Position numbers and translations under genes: made by a program. This document shows, one piece after another, positions 10,976-20,100 of a DNA stretch of 64,000 bases (position 1 is its first letter; every line of letters begins with the position of its first letter). The stretch lies in NCBI RefSeq assembly GCF_020731285.1, contig NZ_JAJFOW010000025.1:1-64000 (forward strand), given 5' to 3'. Under the pieces are notes generated by a model. It was not told where the DNA came from, searched no databases, and saw only the letters and a program-made list of their open reading frames with translations. Origin of the DNA: Cohnella baijiui (GTDB lineage: Bacteria; Bacillota; Bacilli; Paenibacillales; Paenibacillaceae).

Positions 10976-11821
10976 ATGCATTTGGGCCTGCGGCATCCCG
11001 TCGCCAAAACCGTCTTTTACGCCATCCTGCTGCTCTGGAGCTTCTTCGTGCTGTACCCGCTGCTCTGGACGCTGCTCGACGCCCTGAAAAACAACGAGCA
11101 GTTTCTGCGCAACGCCCCCTGGGCGCTGCCCAAGCTTCCGCTGCTCTGGTCGAACTTCTCGTACGTCTGGAACAAATACAACTTCGACGCCTATTTTCTC
11201 AATTCGCTCGTCGTCACGACCGGCTCGACGCTGCTCGGCCTGCTGCTCTCGGCTTCGACCTCCTATGTCATCGGCCGTTATCCGTTCCGCGGGAGCGGCG
11301 TGCTTTACCTGTTTTACATCGCGTCCATGATGGTGCCTTTCGTGCTCGCGCTGATCCCGTTGTTTTTCCTGCTCAACTCGATGCATCTGATCAATACGTC
11401 CATCGGCCTGATTCTCGTCTACGCCTCCAGCGTCCTCGCCTTCGGCGTCTTCGTGCTCGTCGGCTTTTTCAAATCGCTGCCGAAGGAGCTCGAGGAATCG
11501 GCCATCATGGACGGCGCGTCCCATTACGGCACGTTTTTCCGCATCATGCTGCCGCTGTCCCAGCCGGGACTCGTCACGGTCGCGATCATCAACGTCCTCA
11601 ACATCTGGAACGAATACGTCGTCGGTACGATCCTGATCAACGACCCTCGGCACTACACGCTCCCCGTCGAGATCGGCGTCATGCAGCAGGAAATGCAGTA
11701 CCGGACCGAGTGGGGGCCCCTGTTCGCCGCCCTGATGTTCACCATCGTGCCGGTGCTCGTCGTGTATATTCTATTCCAGCGCAAAATCGCGAGCGGCATT
11801 ACCGCGGGCGCCATCAAATAA
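10976..11821 (+). CDS. ABC sugar importer permease (MalG type)
   Basis: 281-residue second permease of the CUT1 pair. Membrane segments start near residue 10 (TVFYAILLLWSFFVLYPLLW). The EAA loop reads LEESAIMDGASHYGTFFRIM and the C-terminus ends in the family's KIASGITAGAIK. A GGGGG ribosome-binding site lies 8 nt before ATG 10976, and the gene begins 13 nt after the first permease. The ATPase partner is not encoded here. Confidence 0.93.
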   Translation: MHLGLRHPVAKTVFYAILLLWSFFVLYPLLWTLLDALKNNEQFLRNAPWALPKLPLLWSNFSYVWNKYNFDAYFLNSLVVTTGSTLLGLLLSASTSYVIGRYPFRGSGVLYLFYIASMMVPFVLALIPLFFLLNSMHLINTSIGLILVYASSVLAFGVFVLVGFFKSLPKELEESAIMDGASHYGTFFRIMLPLSQPGLVTVAIINVLNIWNEYVVGTILINDPRHYTLPVEIGVMQQEMQYRTEWGPLFAALMFTIVPVLVVYILFQRKIASGITAGAIK

Positions 11822-11960
11822 GGGTGGGGATCGCGCACGCCGCCGAATTTATCTGAAAACGAGAACAAGCTCCCGGACATTTCGCACACATCGTTTGGCC
11901 GTGCGAGAATATATTGAATAACACGCACGAACCCAAAGGCGAGGAAGGTGGTGTCTGACC

Positions 11961-13106
11961 ATGACCGAACCGTCGTTCATTTTGTCTCGCGAGGACTGGT
12001 CGCTTCACCGCAAAGGGTATCAAGACCAGTCCCGCCACCAGCAGAAGGTCCGGGAGGCCATCAAGATGAACCTTCCCGACCTGGTGACCGACGAGAGCAT
12101 CCTGACCTCCAACGGCCAGCAGGTCGTCAAGATTCCCATTCGCAGCCTGGATGAATATCACTTCATCTACAACCATCACAAATCCAAGCATGTCGGGCAA
12201 GGGGACGGAGATTCCGAGGTCGGCGACGTAATCGGAACCGATCCGCAGGAAGCCCGCGGCCCGGGCAAGGGCGAAGGCGCGGGCGACCAGCCGGGCATCG
12301 ACTACTACGAGACGGAGATCAACATCGCGGAGCTCGAGCAGATGCTCTTCGAGGAGCTGGAGCTGCCCCGCTTGGAGAAGAAAGACAAGAAGCAAATGAG
12401 CGAGACGGAGATCCTCTTCAACGACGTCCGCAAAAAAGGCATCATTTCGAACATCGACAAAAAGCGGACGATTCTCGAAAACCTGCGCCGCAATTCGCGC
12501 GACGGGCGGCCGCAGATCGGCGGCATTTCGCCGGACGACATCCGCTACCGGACGTGGAACGAAGTCGAGCGGCCGCATTCGAATGCCGTCATCCTCGCCA
12601 TGATGGACACGTCGGGCAGTATGGGAAGCTACGAGAAATACGCGGCCCGGAGCTTCTTTTTCTGGACGGCCCGATTCCTTCGGACGAGGTACGAAAAGGT
12701 CGAGATCGCCTTTATCGCCCATCATACCGAGGCAAAGGAAGTAACCGAAGAAGAGTTTTTCACGCGGGGCGAGAGCGGCGGAACGATCTGTTCGTCGGCG
12801 TACATTAAAGCGCTGGAAATCATGGACTCCCGCTACCCGTCGAACGAGTACAACATCTACCCGATCCATTTCTCCGACGGCGACAACCTGACGAGCGACA
12901 ACGAGCGCTGCATTCGCTTGATCGGCGAGCTGATGCGGCGGTCCAATATGTTCGGCTACGGCGAAGTCAACCAGTACAATCGGTCCAGCACGCTAATGGC
13001 CGCTTACAAGCACATCGACGACCCGAAATTTCTGTATTACGTCATCAAGGACAAATCCGACGTCTTCCTCGCGCTCAAGCATCTGTTCCGCAAGCAGGAA
13101 GCTTAA
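11961..13106 (+). CDS. yhbH: Sporulation protein YhbH (DUF444)
   Basis: 381-residue DUF444 protein, close in length to Bacillus YhbH. The N-terminus FILSREDWSLHRKGYQDQ and the von Willebrand-like motif AMMDTSGSMGSYEKYAARSFFFW are typical; the DTSGS sequence is a MIDAS-like metal site. YhbH is made in early sporulation and is usually encoded near the kinase PrkA and SpoVR; neither neighbour is in this window. The start at ATG 11961 has a GGAAGG-type site. It stands alone and is closed by a terminator at 13140. Confidence 0.93.
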   Translation: MTEPSFILSREDWSLHRKGYQDQSRHQQKVREAIKMNLPDLVTDESILTSNGQQVVKIPIRSLDEYHFIYNHHKSKHVGQGDGDSEVGDVIGTDPQEARGPGKGEGAGDQPGIDYYETEINIAELEQMLFEELELPRLEKKDKKQMSETEILFNDVRKKGIISNIDKKRTILENLRRNSRDGRPQIGGISPDDIRYRTWNEVERPHSNAVILAMMDTSGSMGSYEKYAARSFFFWTARFLRTRYEKVEIAFIAHHTEAKEVTEEEFFTRGESGGTICSSAYIKALEIMDSRYPSNEYNIYPIHFSDGDNLTSDNERCIRLIGELMRRSNMFGYGEVNQYNRSSTLMAAYKHIDDPKFLYYVIKDKSDVFLALKHLFRKQEA

Positions 13107-13139
13107 AAACGGCAAGACTCCTCCCGAACGAATATCCGG

Positions 13140-13167
13140 GCATCTTCCTCGCGAAGATGCTTTTTTT
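13140..13167 (+). terminator. Terminator after yhbH
   Basis: Stem GCATCTTC / GAAGATGC (13140-13147 and 13153-13160), 5-nt loop, followed by seven T residues. Confidence 0.92.
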
Positions 13168-13350
13168 GCGCCCGGAACGGGCTTTTGGAATATTTGCCTT
13201 CGCGGATGGGGTACATTTTAAGCAGAATCGCGGCCGAGGGCCGTTCAGCGCCGGGCTTGCCGGACACGCCGCGCAACTTTCCGGGCGAGCCGCCCGTCAA
13301 ATACGAGCAACTACTCTCCCGCCGAATCGGCGGCAAGGAGCTGAGCGGAA

Positions 13351-14049
13351 ATGGTGAACGTGCTCGTCGTGGACGACGAAGCCGGCATCTCAAGCGCGAT
13401 CGCGTACGCGCTGCGCAGGGAAGGCTATGCCGTCGAGACCGCGGCGGACGGCGTCGAAGCGTTGGAGCGGGCGGAAGTCTTCCGTCCCGACGTCATGGTG
13501 CTGGACGTCATGATGCCGCGTTTGAACGGCTACGACGTCTGCCGCAAGCTGGAGGGCCGGGACAAGCCGGCCATCCTGCTGCTGACCGTTAAAGACGATA
13601 TCGTGGACAAGGTGCTCGGGCTCGAGCTCGGCGCCGACGACTATATGACCAAGCCTTTCGATATGCGGGAGTTGATCGCCCGCGTCAAGGCGCTGTCCCG
13701 CAGGCGAGGCGCGGACGCCGCGCACACCGCGGGGACAGACGCGCAGGAGACGATCGCGCTCGGCGGCTTGCGGATCGAAGCGTACAGTCGCACCGTTCGG
13801 CTGGAAGGAAAACCGATCGAGCTGACGCCCAAGGAATTCGACCTGCTCCTGCTGCTCGCCCGCAACCCGGAGCGCGTATACTCGCGCGAATCCCTGCTCG
13901 AACAGGTATGGGACATGGATTTCGCGGGCGGCACCCGTACCGTCGACATTCATGTCCAGCGGCTGCGCAAAAAACTCGGCGCCTGGCAGCACCTCATCCA
14001 GACGGTTTACGGCATCGGGTACAAAAGCGCCGCCGCGTCCACGCCATGA
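13351..14049 (+). CDS. OmpR-family response regulator
   Basis: 232-residue regulator. A receiver (1-115) has the VDDE acidic pocket, phospho-acceptor Asp in MVLDVMMP and conserved Lys in DDYMTKPFDMREL. A winged-helix output domain (about 130-225) shows LTPKEFDLLLLLARNPERVYSRE and RTVDIHVQRLRKKLG. The start is ATG 13351 with AAGGAG 11 nt upstream; a GTG at 13354 is possible. Its stop overlaps the kinase start as ATGA, so the pair is translationally coupled. The partner genes downstream are envelope-type proteins, which suggests a cell-envelope or secretion stimulus, but that is weak inference. Confidence 0.93.
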   Translation: MVNVLVVDDEAGISSAIAYALRREGYAVETAADGVEALERAEVFRPDVMVLDVMMPRLNGYDVCRKLEGRDKPAILLLTVKDDIVDKVLGLELGADDYMTKPFDMRELIARVKALSRRRGADAAHTAGTDAQETIALGGLRIEAYSRTVRLEGKPIELTPKEFDLLLLLARNPERVYSRESLLEQVWDMDFAGGTRTVDIHVQRLRKKLGAWQHLIQTVYGIGYKSAAASTP

Positions 14050-15542
14050 AGTCCGGACGTTTCCGCCCCGGCCTCAAGCTCAAAGGCGCCGTTCTTCTCG
14101 CGCTGCTGCTCGCGACGGTCCTCGCGGTGCTGAGCGCACTCGTCCTCGCCGGCATCCGGAAGGATCAGCGGACGGAGCTCGAGCAGTCGTTCGCACGCCT
14201 TGCGGATGCGGCCAATCTGCGGGTGCGGCAGGAATACCTCACCGTCGAGACGACGGACACGGCGGCGTTCATGAGCCGCAACGGCCAGCGGCTGGCGATC
14301 GATCTCGGCGAACAAAGCGGTATGGCGGTGACGCTCTACGACAACGACGGCGCGTTCGTCGGCACCTCGCTGCCGATCCAGTCCCGTGCGGACGTCTCCG
14401 ACGCGCTGACCTATACGGCCCGCGGCCAAGCCGCCTATATCACGGAAGGCGACCAATTGCTCTATCTCGCTCCGCTGTACGGCGGCGACCAGCGGCTCGG
14501 AAGCGTGCAATTCCATGCTTCTCTGGCGGACCAGCACGCTTTCTACGAGAGCATCCGGCGGCTGTTCCTCCTCACCGGAGCGGCCGTGCTGGCCGGAGGC
14601 TTCCTGCTCGGCTATTACTATGTCCGGCGCCAGGTTAGCGTCATCGATCGGCTGAACGCCGCCGCGCAGCAAATCGGGCAAGGCGATTATCTGACGAAGC
14701 CTTCGGTCCGGCGGGGCGACGAGTTCGGGGAGCTGGCGGTCGGCATCTACGACATGAGCGAGAAGATCGCCCGCTCCGTCCGCCAATTGACCAAGGAGCA
14801 GGAGAAGCTGCTCGCCACGATCGCCAGGCTGCAGGAGCTGGAACAGCAGCAAAAGCAGTTCATCGGCAACATCAGCCACGAGCTGAAGACGCCGCTCACG
14901 TCCATCCTCGCTTATGCCGATCTGCTCGAGATGTACCGGGACGATCCGGCGCTGCTCGAACAGGCCGGCGGACGCATCCGCGACGACGCGGAGAGACTCT
15001 ATGCGCTCGTGGAAAAGGCGCTCCAACTGTCGGCGATGGACGTCTACGAGTTCGAGACCCATGCCGAGTCGGTCCCGCTCCGCCCGCTTCTCGAGAATGC
15101 CGCGCGGCGGATGCAGGCCAAGGCGGCCGCTGCCGGCGTCGACCTCGAGACCGATCTAGTCGACGGTACCGTCTGGGCCGACCCGGACAATGTAATGCAT
15201 ATGGCGCTGAATCTGCTGGACAACGCGATCAAATACAACCGAGCCGGCGGCGCCGTCACGCTCTCCAATCGAACGGAGACGCGGGACGGAGCGCGGCCGG
15301 CCGCCGTCATCTCCGTTTCGGACACGGGCATCGGCATCCCGCCCGAGGCGCAATCGCGCATTTTCGATCCGTTCTATACGGTCAGCGCGGACCGGTCGCG
15401 GGCGTCCGGAGGCACGGGACTCGGCCTTGCGCTCGTCCGGAGCCTCGCGGAAAAGCAGGGCGGTAACGTCCGTCTCGCCGCTTCCGGACCGGACGGCTCC
15501 CGCTTCGAGCTCGTCCTGCCGGCCGAACGTCCGGGGGAATAA
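14046..15542 (+). CDS. Sensor histidine kinase partner of 13351
   Basis: 498-residue membrane kinase. Two membrane segments (about 13-36 and about 178-198) flank an extracellular sensor of about 140 residues. HAMP follows (to about 255), then a coiled-coil-like linker and HisKA with phospho-acceptor His in FIGNISHELKTPLTSILAY. The ATPase domain has the N box NLLDNAIKYN, DTGIGI and GTGLGLALVRSL. The ATG at 14046 overlaps the regulator stop by 4 nt. No known signal is recognisable in the sensor domain. Confidence 0.93.
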   Translation: MKSGRFRPGLKLKGAVLLALLLATVLAVLSALVLAGIRKDQRTELEQSFARLADAANLRVRQEYLTVETTDTAAFMSRNGQRLAIDLGEQSGMAVTLYDNDGAFVGTSLPIQSRADVSDALTYTARGQAAYITEGDQLLYLAPLYGGDQRLGSVQFHASLADQHAFYESIRRLFLLTGAAVLAGGFLLGYYYVRRQVSVIDRLNAAAQQIGQGDYLTKPSVRRGDEFGELAVGIYDMSEKIARSVRQLTKEQEKLLATIARLQELEQQQKQFIGNISHELKTPLTSILAYADLLEMYRDDPALLEQAGGRIRDDAERLYALVEKALQLSAMDVYEFETHAESVPLRPLLENAARRMQAKAAAAGVDLETDLVDGTVWADPDNVMHMALNLLDNAIKYNRAGGAVTLSNRTETRDGARPAAVISVSDTGIGIPPEAQSRIFDPFYTVSADRSRASGGTGLGLALVRSLAEKQGGNVRLAASGPDGSRFELVLPAERPGE

Positions 15543-15703
15543 ATCGATGCCGCGCAATGTTTACAACTTCGATACAAGCTCGCAATCTTTTCGAGAAACG
15601 CGGGCGATAAGATGGGTTTAGCAGGGAGCCCCGACAAAGTCGCGGCCGGCGAACCGGGCGGCCCGCCGATGATTAGACCTCGTATGATCGGGAGGAACTG
15701 CGA

Positions 15704-16900
15704 ATGAAAAAGGGAAAAGCATCGAACGCTTGCAAGCTTGCCGTCGCGGCAGCTCTCGTCGGCTTGCTGGCGGCCTGCCAAGGCGGAGCGGACCGATTAA
15801 CGGTGCCGGGAGCCGGGGCAGGCGCGAACGCCAGTCAAACGCCTTCCGGCGATTCCGGCGGAAACGGCCGCAAGCTGACGATCGTGCCCGGCTCGGGACC
15901 GACGGCCGGCCGGGAAACCGCCGTGAAGCGCATCCACCGGCTGGCGGGCGCGAGCGTCGAGTCTTGGACGTCCGACGACGCGGTGCGCATCCTGACGACC
16001 AAGCCCGTTCGGCCCGCCACGGCCACGGAGGAGGCGAAGTTCGAATACGAGACGTCCACGTACGACCTCGTCCGCGACGTCCCGGGCAAGGCTACCAAGG
16101 TCCGGCTGCCTTCCGAGACCGAGAGCGGCGGCGCGTTCGTGCGCGAGGAGCCTTCGCCCGACGGCCGGTACGTCTTTCGCCAGACCTGGCGCGACAAGTA
16201 CAAGGCGAGCAATGCCGTCGTCGAACGCGCCACCGGCCGCGTCGTTGAAGTGCCGGGCGACAACTACCTGGAAAAGGGCGCCTGGCTGGACGACGGGACG
16301 TACGCGCTGGCGGCGGGGTCGATGACCGGCCCGGGCGACCTCCGCCTGATCGCCGTCATTGGGAAGGTCGCGACGCTGGAACTGAACGATCCCGACGTCG
16401 AATCGTTCTCGGCCTTCGGCGCCGGCGGCGGACGCCTTTATTACCTCGACAAGCTCGGCAAGCTCAAGTCGTTCGCACCGGGCGAAGACAAACCGCGAAC
16501 GCTCGTCTCCGGAGCCGACGCGTTCGCCCTCTCGCCCGACGGCGCGCGGATCGCCGTGACCGAGACCGGGACCGGCGCGGCGGGATCGGCCCCCGCGGAG
16601 CTGCGGCTCTACGGCGCGGACGGCACCGCCCAAGGCGCCTTGCTCGGCAAAGGCGATCTCGTCCCTGCGCTCGCGTGGTCGCCGGACTCCGCCAAGCTGG
16701 CCTTTGCCGTGTACGCCGAAGACAAGGGCGGCATGAACGGGGTTTACATGCTCCAAGCCGACATCGGCAAGATTTCGCTGGTCGCGCCCAACGCTTTTCC
16801 CGAATATCCGCTGTCCTGGAATCCGTCCGGCTCGCGGCTCGCCGTCACGACGTCGGATCGCCATTCGCTGCCCGTGACCCAAATTTACGATTTCGACTAA
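15704..16900 (+). CDS. Lipoprotein with TolB/beta-propeller-like repeats
   Basis: 398-residue exported lipoprotein. The signal sequence ends at the lipobox LLAAC. A Gly/Ala/Ser-rich linker precedes the main domain. That domain has repeated blade motifs, SPDGARIAVTETG and WSPDSAKLAFAVYAED, and a last one, WNPSGSRLAVTTSD, which resemble TolB/PD40 propellers. The molecular role is unknown. It begins about 160 nt after the kinase stop and its stop is 17 nt before the next exported protein, so the two probably form one unit linked to the two-component pair (inference). Confidence 0.75.
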   Translation: MKKGKASNACKLAVAAALVGLLAACQGGADRLTVPGAGAGANASQTPSGDSGGNGRKLTIVPGSGPTAGRETAVKRIHRLAGASVESWTSDDAVRILTTKPVRPATATEEAKFEYETSTYDLVRDVPGKATKVRLPSETESGGAFVREEPSPDGRYVFRQTWRDKYKASNAVVERATGRVVEVPGDNYLEKGAWLDDGTYALAAGSMTGPGDLRLIAVIGKVATLELNDPDVESFSAFGAGGGRLYYLDKLGKLKSFAPGEDKPRTLVSGADAFALSPDGARIAVTETGTGAAGSAPAELRLYGADGTAQGALLGKGDLVPALAWSPDSAKLAFAVYAEDKGGMNGVYMLQADIGKISLVAPNAFPEYPLSWNPSGSRLAVTTSDRHSLPVTQIYDFD

Positions 16901-16916
16901 AAAGGAGAGATCTTAC

Positions 16917-17477
16917 ATGAAGAAAAACACGAAACGATCGATCGTCGCCCTGGCCGTGCTCGCCTTGACCGTCAGCGGCGCCGCCGGCGTTTACGCCGCC
17001 TCGAACGCGCACAAAGGCAATGCGCCCAAGCACGCCTCGAAGCCTCCGATTTCTCGCCCGGGCACGCCTGCCTCCCGTCCGCCCGTCCAAGCGCTGCAAG
17101 ACGTGAAGTACACCGATGCACAGCTCAAGGAAATCAAAAAGGCGTTCGCGCAGTTCGAATCGTTCGAAACGGCGTACGCGCCGAAGTCCATGAAGAAAGG
17201 CGACGTCTACCGGAAAGCGGTCGCCACGGGCGACGGCGTGAACCTCGTGTTCGACCATATGATCGTCAACGTCTCGCCCCGCGATTACGCGTATGAATAC
17301 GAAGGCAAAACGATCAAGCTGTCCAACGGCACGTCCGCCAAATGGTACACCCCGGACCAAACGCCGATGCTGACGTTCCAGCTGGACGACCGCTTCGTGA
17401 CGATCAGCTCGCCGGACGGCAAAGCAAGCAAAGCCGACCTCGAGAAGATCGCGGTGAGCGTCGCGAAGCTGGGTTGA
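16917..17477 (+). CDS. Small exported protein of unknown function
   Basis: 186 residues with a clear signal peptide (MKKNTKRSIVALAVLALTVS, cleavage near AYA-type VYAAS). A basic, Pro-rich stretch follows, then a domain of about 130 residues with alternating hydrophobic residues. I do not recognise the family. AAGGAGAG precedes ATG 16917. It lies 17 nt after the propeller lipoprotein and ends before a bidirectional terminator. Confidence 0.75.
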   Translation: MKKNTKRSIVALAVLALTVSGAAGVYAASNAHKGNAPKHASKPPISRPGTPASRPPVQALQDVKYTDAQLKEIKKAFAQFESFETAYAPKSMKKGDVYRKAVATGDGVNLVFDHMIVNVSPRDYAYEYEGKTIKLSNGTSAKWYTPDQTPMLTFQLDDRFVTISSPDGKASKADLEKIAVSVAKLG

Positions 17478-17566
17478 GGCAGACGCTTCATCGTCCCCGG
17501 TTTCTGTCTGCAGGATTGCAGGCAAGCGAAGGATTGAAAGAAGCCCGCGGAACATCCCGACGTTCA

Positions 17567-17618
17567 AAACAAAAGAACCTCAACCTCCGCTTGTTTGTGG
17601 AGGTTGAGGTTCTTTTTT
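17567..17618. terminator. Bidirectional terminator between exported protein and metE
   Basis: A long stem, AGAACCTCAACCTCC / GGAGGTTGAGGTTCT, with a 10-nt loop at 17589-17598. T-runs follow on the plus strand (17613-17618), and an A-rich stretch on the other side gives T-runs on the minus strand. It lies between two convergent genes. Confidence 0.93.
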
Positions 17619-17665
17619 CTCGATTCATATCGGATCAGCGCCACTATGGCGATCTAACGACCCGC

Positions 17666-19951
17666 TTAGGCCTGGACCGCGTATCTTTCGCGCGCCCGCT
17701 CGGTCGCTTCGACCATGTGGCGGAGCGCGGCGATCGTCTCTTCGGCTTTGCGAGTCTTGAGGCCGCAGTCCGGGTTGATCCAGAATTGCGCCGGGTCGAG
17801 CACGCGCAGCGCCCGGTCGATCATGCCGCACATCTCGCCCGCATCGGGAACCCGCGGGCTATGGATGTCATAGACGCCGAGACCGATGCCTTTGTCGTAC
17901 GTATGGTCCTCGAACACCGATATCAGCTCGCCGTGGCTGCGCGAGGTTTCGATCGAGATGACGTCCGCGTCCAGCGCGCTGATCGCATCGATGATGTCGT
18001 GGAACTCGCTGTAGCACATATGCGTGTGGATCTGCGTCTCGCTGCGGACGGTGGCCGTCGAAATCCGGAACGCCCGGACGGCCCAGTCCAGATACGGCTG
18101 CCACTGCTCCCGCTTGAGCGGCAGCCCTTCGCGAATCGCCGGCTCGTCGACCTGGATCATGCCGATGCCGGCCTCCTCCAGCGCCTTCACCTCTTCCCGA
18201 AGCGCCAGCGCGATTTGGTAGGCGACTTCTTCGCGGGTTTTGTCGTCGCGGACAAACGACCAGTTCAAGATCGTGATCGGTCCGGTCAGCATGCCCTTCA
18301 CCGGCTTCGACGTCAGCGATTGCGCGTAAACCGTCTCTGCGACCGTCATCGGCGCCGTGAGCTCCACGTCCCCATAGATGATGGGAGGCTTGACGCAGCG
18401 GGAGCCGTAGGACTGCACCCATCCGTTCGCCGTGAAGGCGAAGCCCTCCAGCTTCTCCCCGAAAAATTCCACCATGTCGTTGCGTTCGAATTCGCCATGG
18501 ACGAATACGTCGATCCCAAGCTCCGTCTGGATGTCGATCCATTCGCGGATCTGCTCCTTCACGAACGTCTCGTACGCCTCGTTGCTCCATTCGCCCTTGC
18601 GCCACTTTTGGCGGGCGCCGCGGACTTCCGGCGTCTGCGGGAAGCTTCCGATCGTCGTCGTCGGCAGCAGCGGCAGGTTCCAGCGCCGGCGCTGCGCCTC
18701 CCGGCGAACCGGGAACGCGTCGGCACGCACGTCGGGCTGCGCCGACAGCTTCGCCATCTCGGCCTGCACGCGCGGGCGCTGGCGGGACGGCGACTCGGCG
18801 AGCGCGCGGCGCCGGCGGGCCGCTTCGGACAGTTCGGCGGCGACCGATTCGGTGCCGGACCGGCCGGCCTTGGCGAGGAGCGCGAGCTCCTCCAGCTTCT
18901 CGTCGGCGAAGGCGAGCGCGTCACGAAGCTCCGGCTGGAGCGCCCGCTCCTGCGCGGCGCTGACGGGGACGTGCAGCAGGCTGGAGGACGGCTGGATGAG
19001 AATCCGATCGGCCGAGACCCATTCGCGCAGCGCGGTCAGCGCGATCAGCTTTTCCTGAAGATCTGCCTTCCAAATCGAGCGTCCGTCGATCAGGCCGGCG
19101 CCCAGCACCTTGTCCGACGGGAAGCCGTGGCGGCGGACTGCCGCCAGATTGCGCCCGCCGTCGTGGACGAAGTCGAGGCCGATGCCGTGGACCGGCAGCG
19201 AAACGACGGCTTCGTACGCGTCGACCGACTCGAAGTAAGTTTGCAGCATCAGCTTGACGTCCGGCACTTCCCGGGTCAGCGTCTCATAGATGCGGGCGAC
19301 GCGGGCCAGATCCTCCTCCGCCAGCGTCGTGGCCAGGATCGGCTCGTCGACCTGCACCCACGCTACGCCTTCCGCGGCCAGCTCGCGCAGCACCTGCGCG
19401 TACAGCGGGAGCAGCCGGTCGATCCATCCGTCCAGCTCGTTTGGCGCATATCCTTTGGACAGCTTGAGGAACGTATAGGGCCCGACGAGCACCGGCCGGC
19501 CCTCGATGCCGAGCTCCGACTTCGCCTCCCGGTAAGCGTCCAGCAGACGGTTGCGCGTCAGATCAGGGTTGGCGTCGGCCAGCTCGGGCACGATGTAGTG
19601 ATAGTTGGTGTTGAACCATTTCGTCATTTCGCTGGCGGCAGCTTCCCGATTGCCCCGCGCCACCGCATAATAGGTCGCTTGATCAACCTCTCCGCCCGCG
19701 TAGCCGAACCGGGCGGGAATCAGCCCGAACATCGCCGATAAATCCAGGATGTGGTCGTAATACGTGAAGTCTCCGACGGGGATGACGTCGATGCCCCGTT
19801 CCTGCTGCGCCTTCAGATTGCCCAGGCGGATCGTCTTCAGCTCCGCGTGGAACGCGCCTTCCTCCAACTGGCCCGCCCAATAGCGTTCCAGCGCTTTTTT
19901 CCATTCCCGGTTCCGCCCGATGCGGGGATAGCCCAAGTTACCGCTAAACAT
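17666..19951 (-). CDS. metE: Cobalamin-independent methionine synthase
   Basis: 761-residue enzyme that transfers a methyl group from methyltetrahydrofolate triglutamate to homocysteine. The start MFSGNLGYPRIGRNREWKKA and length are typical. Zinc and catalytic ligands are visible in the C-terminal half: HTHMCYSEF (His, Cys), ISIETSRSHGE (Glu) and WINPDCGLKTR (Cys). ATG 19951 is preceded by GAGGAGA. A LysR gene ends 149 nt upstream on the same strand, and the gap carries a MET-box-like palindrome. No SAM riboswitch or T-box was seen, so control is probably by the LysR protein. It ends at the bidirectional terminator. Confidence 0.97.
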   Translation of the reverse strand: MFSGNLGYPRIGRNREWKKALERYWAGQLEEGAFHAELKTIRLGNLKAQQERGIDVIPVGDFTYYDHILDLSAMFGLIPARFGYAGGEVDQATYYAVARGNREAAASEMTKWFNTNYHYIVPELADANPDLTRNRLLDAYREAKSELGIEGRPVLVGPYTFLKLSKGYAPNELDGWIDRLLPLYAQVLRELAAEGVAWVQVDEPILATTLAEEDLARVARIYETLTREVPDVKLMLQTYFESVDAYEAVVSLPVHGIGLDFVHDGGRNLAAVRRHGFPSDKVLGAGLIDGRSIWKADLQEKLIALTALREWVSADRILIQPSSSLLHVPVSAAQERALQPELRDALAFADEKLEELALLAKAGRSGTESVAAELSEAARRRRALAESPSRQRPRVQAEMAKLSAQPDVRADAFPVRREAQRRRWNLPLLPTTTIGSFPQTPEVRGARQKWRKGEWSNEAYETFVKEQIREWIDIQTELGIDVFVHGEFERNDMVEFFGEKLEGFAFTANGWVQSYGSRCVKPPIIYGDVELTAPMTVAETVYAQSLTSKPVKGMLTGPITILNWSFVRDDKTREEVAYQIALALREEVKALEEAGIGMIQVDEPAIREGLPLKREQWQPYLDWAVRAFRISTATVRSETQIHTHMCYSEFHDIIDAISALDADVISIETSRSHGELISVFEDHTYDKGIGLGVYDIHSPRVPDAGEMCGMIDRALRVLDPAQFWINPDCGLKTRKAEETIAALRHMVEATERARERYAVQA

Positions 19952-20072
19952 AATCGCATATTCTCCTCATCTCTCTGATCGTGCGAACGGCCGATTCGAT
20001 CGAATGCCGATTCGCTTGGTTGGATATCAGAAAGATAGCATGCTTTTCCAGCCATAGCGTAACTCCTAATAA

Positions 20073-20100
20073 CTATAGCTGGTTATAGCCAAAAGCTATA
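20073..20100 (-). promoter_or_regulatory. MET-box-like LysR operator upstream of metE
   Basis: A perfect 17-bp palindrome lies at 20084-20100: TATAGC-N5-GCTATA. Its core is ATAG-N7-CTAT, the T-N11-A form of LysR-type sites. An additional CTATAG half-site follows at 20073-20078 on the metE side. The shape closely matches the published MET-box of the streptococcal regulator MtaR (TATAGTTTnaaACTATA). It lies between the LysR stop and metE. Confidence 0.7.

Noticed and set aside
17342..19741. Long plus-strand frame opposite metE
   Set aside because: It is an antisense shadow of metE caused by high G+C codon use, with Arg/Asp/Leu-rich composition and no domain.
19952..20100. SAM riboswitch or T-box before metE
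   Set aside because: No conserved core or anti-terminator was seen; the gap is short and holds a LysR-type palindrome.
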